DNA of 64,000 nt from Pseudomonas sp. P5_109 (GTDB lineage Bacteria; Pseudomonadota; Gammaproteobacteria; Pseudomonadales; Pseudomonadaceae). The notes under the pieces are model-generated. The model was not told the DNA's origin and did no database searches. It worked only from the letters and a program-made list of their open reading frames with translations. Shown here piece by piece: positions 59,673 to 64,000 of this stretch. The stretch is taken from assembly GCF_034009455.1 (NCBI RefSeq), contig NZ_CP125380.1:6491001-6555000 (forward strand), given 5' to 3'. A program made the position numbers and the translations under genes. The first letter of the stretch is position 1; each line of letters begins with the position of its first letter.

Positions 59673-60442
59673 AGCGCCTGATCCGCACAGCAATTCTGGG
59701 CTGCTGTCTCGCGTTAACCGCCGGCTGCGCCAGCAGTCAGCCGAACACCTTTACCTTCACCGCCGATCTGCCGCCCGACTTCGTCTATCAGGCCATTGCC
59801 AAATATGTGCCCGCCGAAGGCGAAACCTGCACCGTGCCGGGCGGGCGCAATACCGCAGTCGGCTACAACATGAAATGGCGTGGAATCTACGAGCCCAACG
59901 CTGAAATAGCCCTGCGCAGAACAGTGAGCGGTTGCCCGCTGGTCATCAGCCGCATCGAGCTGGATATCTACGCAACTTACGGTAAAGCCCGGGGAGATTA
60001 CGGGGTGGATATCGCCAGCGTGTTCATTCGAAATGAAGTGGAAGAACAGTACAAAAGTGTCTTTAACGAAACGGGCGAAAGCACCTTCTACGGTGAATGC
60101 CAACAGCTGTTTCGTACCTCGGGAAAGCCCCGAATCCTTAGAAAACTCCTCAACTGCAAAACAATCGATGCTCAGGGTGAGCGAGGGACTAGCCAGCCTT
60201 TCGCGGCTTATACCCCGGACCAACTGCCGGGTAAGACCGTGAAGATGCACATCAAGTTGGCCGACGAGGAAAAGCCCGGTTGGGGTGACACGTGGGTCAA
60301 AGTTCCGAACGGCTGGAAACGCTGCATGGGCAAGGGCTATGAAGACCAGGATGCTTACTGTTTTGGCAATTACAAAGACTTCAGCGGTTTTCAGATGCCC
60401 GACGGACGGCAATGCACCATTTACCCCGGCTGCACCGAATAA
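59669..60442 (+). CDS. Lipoprotein, putative immunity protein (copy 1)
   Basis: 257 aa. Lipoprotein signal with lipobox LTAGC followed by ASSQPNTFTFTADLPPD. The mature part has eight conserved Cys (ETC, SGCPL, GEC, NCK, RCM, YCF, QCT, GCTE), likely disulfide bonded in the periplasm. It begins at an ATG overlapping the adaptor stop, with AAGGAG upstream. Position directly before a lipase effector and membrane-anchored form are typical of Tli-type immunity proteins of T6SS phospholipases. It is about 83% identical to the next gene, by hand alignment of the shared part. Confidence 0.8.
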   Translation: MKRLIRTAILGCCLALTAGCASSQPNTFTFTADLPPDFVYQAIAKYVPAEGETCTVPGGRNTAVGYNMKWRGIYEPNAEIALRRTVSGCPLVISRIELDIYATYGKARGDYGVDIASVFIRNEVEEQYKSVFNETGESTFYGECQQLFRTSGKPRILRKLLNCKTIDAQGERGTSQPFAAYTPDQLPGKTVKMHIKLADEEKPGWGDTWVKVPNGWKRCMGKGYEDQDAYCFGNYKDFSGFQMPDGRQCTIYPGCTE

Positions 60443-60453
60443 GGACATCCCCC

Positions 60454-61248
60454 ATGACAATGTCGTATCCGCTGCTGAAGTCGCTGATTAAAAACCTTGG
60501 TTTGAGCGGCAGTCTCGCGTTAACCGCAGGCTGCGCCAGCAGTCAGCCGAACACCTTTACCTTCACCGCCGATCTGCCGCCCGACGTCGCCTATCAGGCC
60601 ATTGCCAAGTATGTGCCCGCCGAAGGCGAAACCTGCGCCGTGCCGGGTGGGCGAAATACCGCAGTCGGCTACAACATGAATTGGCGTGAAAACTATCAGC
60701 CAACCGCTGAAATCGCCCTGCGCCGAACGGTCAGCGGCTGCCCGTTGGTGATCAGGCGCATCGAGCTGGAAATCTTTGGGCGCTACGGAAAGGACCGAGG
60801 AGATTTTGGCGCGGATGTCGCCAGCGTGTTCATTCGCGACAAGGTGGAGGATCAGTACAAAAGCACTGTTAACGAGGCGGGCGAAAGTTCCTTCTACGGT
60901 GAATGCCAATGGCTGTTCCGCACCGCGGGGTCAAAGAGACGCATCGTAAAACTCCTCAGTTGCAAAACAATCGATGCGCAGGGTGAGCGAGGAACTGGCC
61001 AGCCTTTCGCGGCTTATACCCCGGACCAACTGCCCGGTAAGACCGTGAAGATGCACATCAAGTTGGCCGACGAGGAAAGGCCCGCCATCGGGAATACGTG
61101 GGTCAAGGTTCCAAACGGCTGGAAGCGCTGCATGGGTAAAGGTTTCGAAGACCAAGACGCGTATTGCTTTGGTAATTACAGGGATTTCAGCAGCTTTCAG
61201 ATGCCCGACGGGAAGCAATGCACCATCTATCCAGGCTGCACAGAATAA
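60454..61248 (+). CDS. Lipoprotein, putative immunity protein (copy 2)
   Basis: 264 aa tandem paralogue of the previous gene: lipobox LTAGC, then the same SSQPNTFTFTADLPPD start and the same Cys pattern and C-terminal KQCTIYPGCTE. ATG 60454 with AAGGA at 8 nt; 11 bp after copy 1. The middle region (RTAGSKRRIVKLLSC) and the start of the mature part differ most. The ORF ends 12 bp before the effector gene. Confidence 0.8.
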   Translation: MTMSYPLLKSLIKNLGLSGSLALTAGCASSQPNTFTFTADLPPDVAYQAIAKYVPAEGETCAVPGGRNTAVGYNMNWRENYQPTAEIALRRTVSGCPLVIRRIELEIFGRYGKDRGDFGADVASVFIRDKVEDQYKSTVNEAGESSFYGECQWLFRTAGSKRRIVKLLSCKTIDAQGERGTGQPFAAYTPDQLPGKTVKMHIKLADEERPAIGNTWVKVPNGWKRCMGKGFEDQDAYCFGNYRDFSSFQMPDGKQCTIYPGCTE

Positions 61249-61260
61249 GGAACTTTCGAA

Positions 61261-63453
61261 ATGACCTCATTGGAAAACGAACTGGAATCGCCTCTAAGCA
61301 GCCGCATATTGGCATGCCCTGCACAGGGTCGATGGAGCAGCTTTCAGCTGGTCGACGAGTTCGGCTCCGGCGAACCCTATGCCGGGTTGGCCTACGTCGC
61401 AATCGACTCGGAAGGGAAAACCTATGATGGCAATCTGGATGCCGCAGGTACTGGCAAGGTCACCGATCACTTCGCAGGCCCCATTGCACTCAGCTTTGAT
61501 CAGAAGTACCAAGGGGAGGAAATGGTTTATGTGCGCGCGATCGAACAACCCCACTACCCCCTCGAAATCACAGAACTCCAGGTCCGCGCCGAGCACACCC
61601 GCTACCTGAACCCTAACGCCACCCGCACCCGAGAAAACCCCGCACAAGCCTGCGCCGATGCATTTTTCCAGGTGGAAGTGCGCCATCTGGTCAAGCACGT
61701 CGCACATTTGCCGCCTCAGGTTTACAGCCATTACCCGATGGGGTCGGGGCCGGCGAAGATCATGGGCAAACAGGGCTTGAGCGGTGTTGCCCTGCTGCCA
61801 CTAAAACACACCGTGCTGGAAGTGCGCCCGCTGCGGGCCTTGCGCCCCATGCTGTCCACGGACTCTGCGTACTGTTCGCTCAACCTGTACCAACTGGCGC
61901 TGATGGCCACCTTGAGCTATTGCCCCTTTGGTCAAAACCCCGATGGTCACCCCGTGGATACCGCGACTGTCAGCTTTCCCCTGCAACCCAGCGTGGGCAA
62001 CTGGTTCGGGGACGCACTGGCCAAGTTTGAAGAACTGGGAAAAGTCGATTCGACGCAAACAAGCGCCTACTACCCGCTGTATGAGGACGTGCCGTACTCC
62101 AGGCGCCTTGAAATCGTGCCATTCGACCCAGTTCTCTATGCCGTAAAAAATAGCCCTGAACTGAAAGACGATCAGGAAACTCCTGCGAAAATTCACTTCC
62201 TAGACGACCGGGACCTTGGCTCGGCAGCCACCGATACCCAGGCCTTCATCACCCACCACGACGAACTGATTCTGATTTCAATACGGGGCACCAGTGAAAA
62301 AATCGCGGATGGCTTGCGCGATGCTGATGCGTTACAAGTGCCGTTTGAAGACACCAATGGAAAGGTGCACCGTGGTTTTTATGGGGCAGCACAGAAAGCC
62401 TACGACTTCGCGGTGAAGTACCTCGACAAGTTTTATGCCGGTCAAAAGCTACTGATCTGCGGCCACAGCCTCGGGGGTGCAGTGGCGTTGCTGCTCTCGG
62501 AAATGCTGCGCCGACGAGAAGGCTTCGACTACAACATCCAGCTCTACACCTACGGCGCCCCCCGCGCCGGCGACGCCAATTTCGCAAAAGGTGCGAAGCC
62601 GCTGGTGCACTACCGCATGGTCGCCCATAACGACCCGGTGCCGAGCGTGCCCGGTACCTGGATGAACACCCGGGCAGACATCTACGGGGTGGGGGCAGTT
62701 TTGACCTTTGCCAACGTGCCGGTTGGCCTCTCGGTCTTTGTAGCAGGCATCACTAACTGGAAAGGCGAACCCTACGAACATCACGGTACCCTGCGTCACG
62801 CAATGCCGGTGCAGTTCAACGCCAGGGAAGCGTCCATGATCCTCTGGGAACCCGGATGCGACACGATTGCCCAGCATGCCGCCTGCTCGGTGGCCATCCA
62901 GCAAAAAAACGGGCTTCCGGATCGACCTTTTTTGCTGGCCCAACTCTTCAGTGCCGGCAGCCACTCGATGACCGGCAGCTACATTCCAGCCTGCTGGGCA
63001 TCGTTCAAGCGTTCGCAGGAGGCTCAAGAGAGAAATCGCTCCCTCGTCACCGACCTGGAGTTTGAATGGATAGAGGATGCACTCAAGAACATTACCGATC
63101 AGTTGCGTTCAACTCGGCGTCACTTCTCGAACCAAACCATGAAGTATCAAGAAACCCACCAGGCGGATATCAACGCCCTCGTGCTTGAGACCGACAAAGT
63201 AAGTTCGACACTCGCCCGACTGAAAACCTTGCGCTACGAGCGCGTCACCGAACAAAAGGTCTACGGATCGCTTACGACTCAGCCCGAGCAGCTGGCCGAA
63301 AACCTGCAACGCTGGCTTGCCCATGCGGAAAATCAGGTCATTGAGCAGTTGGCCATGGCGCCAGCCAACGGAAATCATGACGAACTGCTGGCTTCGATCT
63401 ACGGCCATGCCATCGGTGCGCCCTACAACCTGGACATCGATTCGCTTATTTGA
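61261..63453 (+). CDS. Type VI lipase effector, class 3 lipase (Tle2-like)
   Basis: 730 aa. Residues ~15-120 (GRWSSFQLVDEFGSGEPYAG, TYDGNLDAAGTGKVTDHFAG, LSFDQKYQGEEMVYVRAIEQ) have a beta-rich, transthyretin/Ig-like prefix pattern. The lipase_3 domain has the elbow GHSLGGAVA (Ser403), Asp458 in HNDPVPSVPG and a His in YEHHG (507/508), a full catalytic triad. The last ~200 residues form long charged helices with coiled-coil character (LVTDLEFEWIEDALKNITDQ). Such effectors degrade phospholipids in rival periplasms; the adjoining lipoproteins would protect the producer. No signal peptide, consistent with T6SS delivery. ATG 61261, with weak AAGGAA upstream. Confidence 0.87.
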   Translation: MTSLENELESPLSSRILACPAQGRWSSFQLVDEFGSGEPYAGLAYVAIDSEGKTYDGNLDAAGTGKVTDHFAGPIALSFDQKYQGEEMVYVRAIEQPHYPLEITELQVRAEHTRYLNPNATRTRENPAQACADAFFQVEVRHLVKHVAHLPPQVYSHYPMGSGPAKIMGKQGLSGVALLPLKHTVLEVRPLRALRPMLSTDSAYCSLNLYQLALMATLSYCPFGQNPDGHPVDTATVSFPLQPSVGNWFGDALAKFEELGKVDSTQTSAYYPLYEDVPYSRRLEIVPFDPVLYAVKNSPELKDDQETPAKIHFLDDRDLGSAATDTQAFITHHDELILISIRGTSEKIADGLRDADALQVPFEDTNGKVHRGFYGAAQKAYDFAVKYLDKFYAGQKLLICGHSLGGAVALLLSEMLRRREGFDYNIQLYTYGAPRAGDANFAKGAKPLVHYRMVAHNDPVPSVPGTWMNTRADIYGVGAVLTFANVPVGLSVFVAGITNWKGEPYEHHGTLRHAMPVQFNAREASMILWEPGCDTIAQHAACSVAIQQKNGLPDRPFLLAQLFSAGSHSMTGSYIPACWASFKRSQEAQERNRSLVTDLEFEWIEDALKNITDQLRSTRRHFSNQTMKYQETHQADINALVLETDKVSSTLARLKTLRYERVTEQKVYGSLTTQPEQLAENLQRWLAHAENQVIEQLAMAPANGNHDELLASIYGHAIGAPYNLDIDSLI

Positions 63454-63629
63454 AGGCCATGCAGCCCTATCGCCGGATGCGCGTTTTCCGGTGAGCTGCG
63501 ATTCAAGGCTCTTTCCAGAGAGTCAACGAGGTGTGATTTTGTGCGTGACGGCGGGCAGTTGGCAGCGGTTAAAGGCTCTCGTTATACAGTCGAGTCAAAG
63601 CGGCGCTTTTTGGGGCCGCTTCGCGACCC

Positions 63630-63653
63630 AGCGGGAGCAAGCTCCCTCGCCAC
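63630..63653. repeat. Single REP unit (GTGGCGAGGGAGC type)
   Basis: AGCGGGAGCAAGCTCCCTCG followed by CCAC; no inverted partner is seen within 100 bp. Confidence 0.75.
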
Positions 63654-63686
63654 CGTAATGCTGTTCACTTAAGCGAATGTGGTCCT

Positions 63687-63787
63687 CTGTAGGAGCGAGC
63701 CTGCTCGCGATGGTCGTTAACGATAACGCGTATTTACTGGCTAAACGCGGCGCTCTTGAGTCCATCGCGAGCAAGCTCGCTCCTACA
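63687..63787. repeat. REP doublet (CTGTAGGAGCGAGC type)
   Basis: Inverted units at 63687-63715 and 63762-63787; the spacer holds GTTAACGATAACGCG, near the one at 3493. Confidence 0.92.
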
Positions 63788-63830
63788 ATTTCCTTAACTG
63801 AACAGCATTACCCTCGCCACAGGGGTTCGG

Positions 63831-64000
63831 TCAGATTAACCCCGCCCCCACCAGCAACGCTTCCAGCGCCAACAGATCCGGCACCTTCGCCACCTGATCC
63901 CCCACCTGCACCGCCGCCTGCTCCAGCGCACACAACGGCACATCCACATAACTCAACTGACTGTCGAGCTTGCAGGAGCGCGGAATGCCCTGCACCAGCA
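63831..64000 (-). CDS. chpC: CheW-like protein, C-terminal part (chpC; continues past the window)
   Basis: The last ~56 codons of a CheW-like gene. It reads in from the right edge as LVQGIPRSCKLDSQLSYVDVPL..., then VPDLLALEALLVGAGLI and a TGA at 63831-63833. Over 63849-64000 it aligns ungapped with 56198-56349 (11 mismatches in 152), the truncated copy. If the gene is intact to the right, it would be the working chpC at the end of a pil-chp cluster. That lies outside the window and cannot be checked here. Confidence 0.85.
   Translation of the reverse strand, partial: LVQGIPRSCKLDSQLSYVDVPLCALEQAAVQVGDQVAKVPDLLALEALLVGAGLI

Larger units (their letters stand above)
63454..63830. other. Intergenic tail of the T6SS cassette
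   Basis: About 377 bp. It has a lone GTGGCGAGG-type REP unit (63630-63653) and a REP doublet (63687-63787). No gene was supported and no clear terminator or transposase remnant is visible. Confidence 0.6.

Overview
The window looks like chromosomal DNA from a fluorescent Pseudomonas (P. fluorescens group). The evidence is high-GC coding, the complete malonate decarboxylase cluster mdcABCDEGH-madLM-mdcR, Pseudomonas-style neighbourhoods (tktA-epd-pgk-fba, ahcY-metF, bioA-rsmE), and more than twenty paired REP palindromes of the TGTGGGAGCGGGCTTGCTCGCGAA and CTGTAGGAGC types. No rRNA, tRNA, CRISPR array, prophage or transposase gene was seen.

Layout. 1-422: the 3' end of choline dehydrogenase betA. 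0.7-15 kb: a TldD/TldE-type pair, an MdtD-like exporter, DEAD-box helicase dbpA, a YhiN-type flavoprotein, YccS, a periplasmic solute-binding protein, an ElaA-type acetyltransferase, a small winged-helix protein, a YgjP-type metallopeptidase, and a REC-PAS-GGDEF-EAL protein. 15.3-16 kb: a PL7 alginate lyase with a good sigma-70 promoter. 16.1-22.6 kb (minus): tktA, epd, pgk, two small lipoproteins and fba, covering central carbon metabolism and entry into PLP synthesis. 22.8-25 kb: an ArsR-methyltransferase regulator and metK, behind a 30-bp inverted repeat. 25-34 kb: ligB, a DUF1090 protein, a c-type cytochrome lipoprotein, mltA, MAPEG, two transporters, an FNT channel and a thioesterase. 34-36.6 kb: an SAH riboswitch, ahcY and metF; with metK these form much of the SAM/methionine cycle. 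36.7-46.7 kb: a solute-binding protein, rhlE, yceI/yceJ, a small AT-rich insert with a mannose-lectin gene, a flavin amine oxidase, bioA and rsmE. 46.8-56 kb: a TrhA-type membrane protein, then mdcR facing the malonate decarboxylase and malonate transporter operon.

56.2-64 kb is the most interesting region. It holds an orphan type VI secretion cassette: vgrG, a DUF4123 adaptor, two tandem lipoproteins of immunity type, and a class 3 lipase effector. A 5'-truncated copy of a CheW-like gene (chpC type) lies on one side. The 3' end of a second copy lies on the other side, in the same orientation and about 93% identical over the 152 bp visible. The cassette therefore appears to have entered at, or recombined across, the chpC locus.

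A second small accessory segment (about 41.2-42.4 kb) holds a single-domain bulb-type lectin and a tiny lipoprotein. It lies between two copies of a 58-bp terminator-bearing direct repeat. These two segments, the 22.76 kb operator and the ahcY leader are the places most worth following up.
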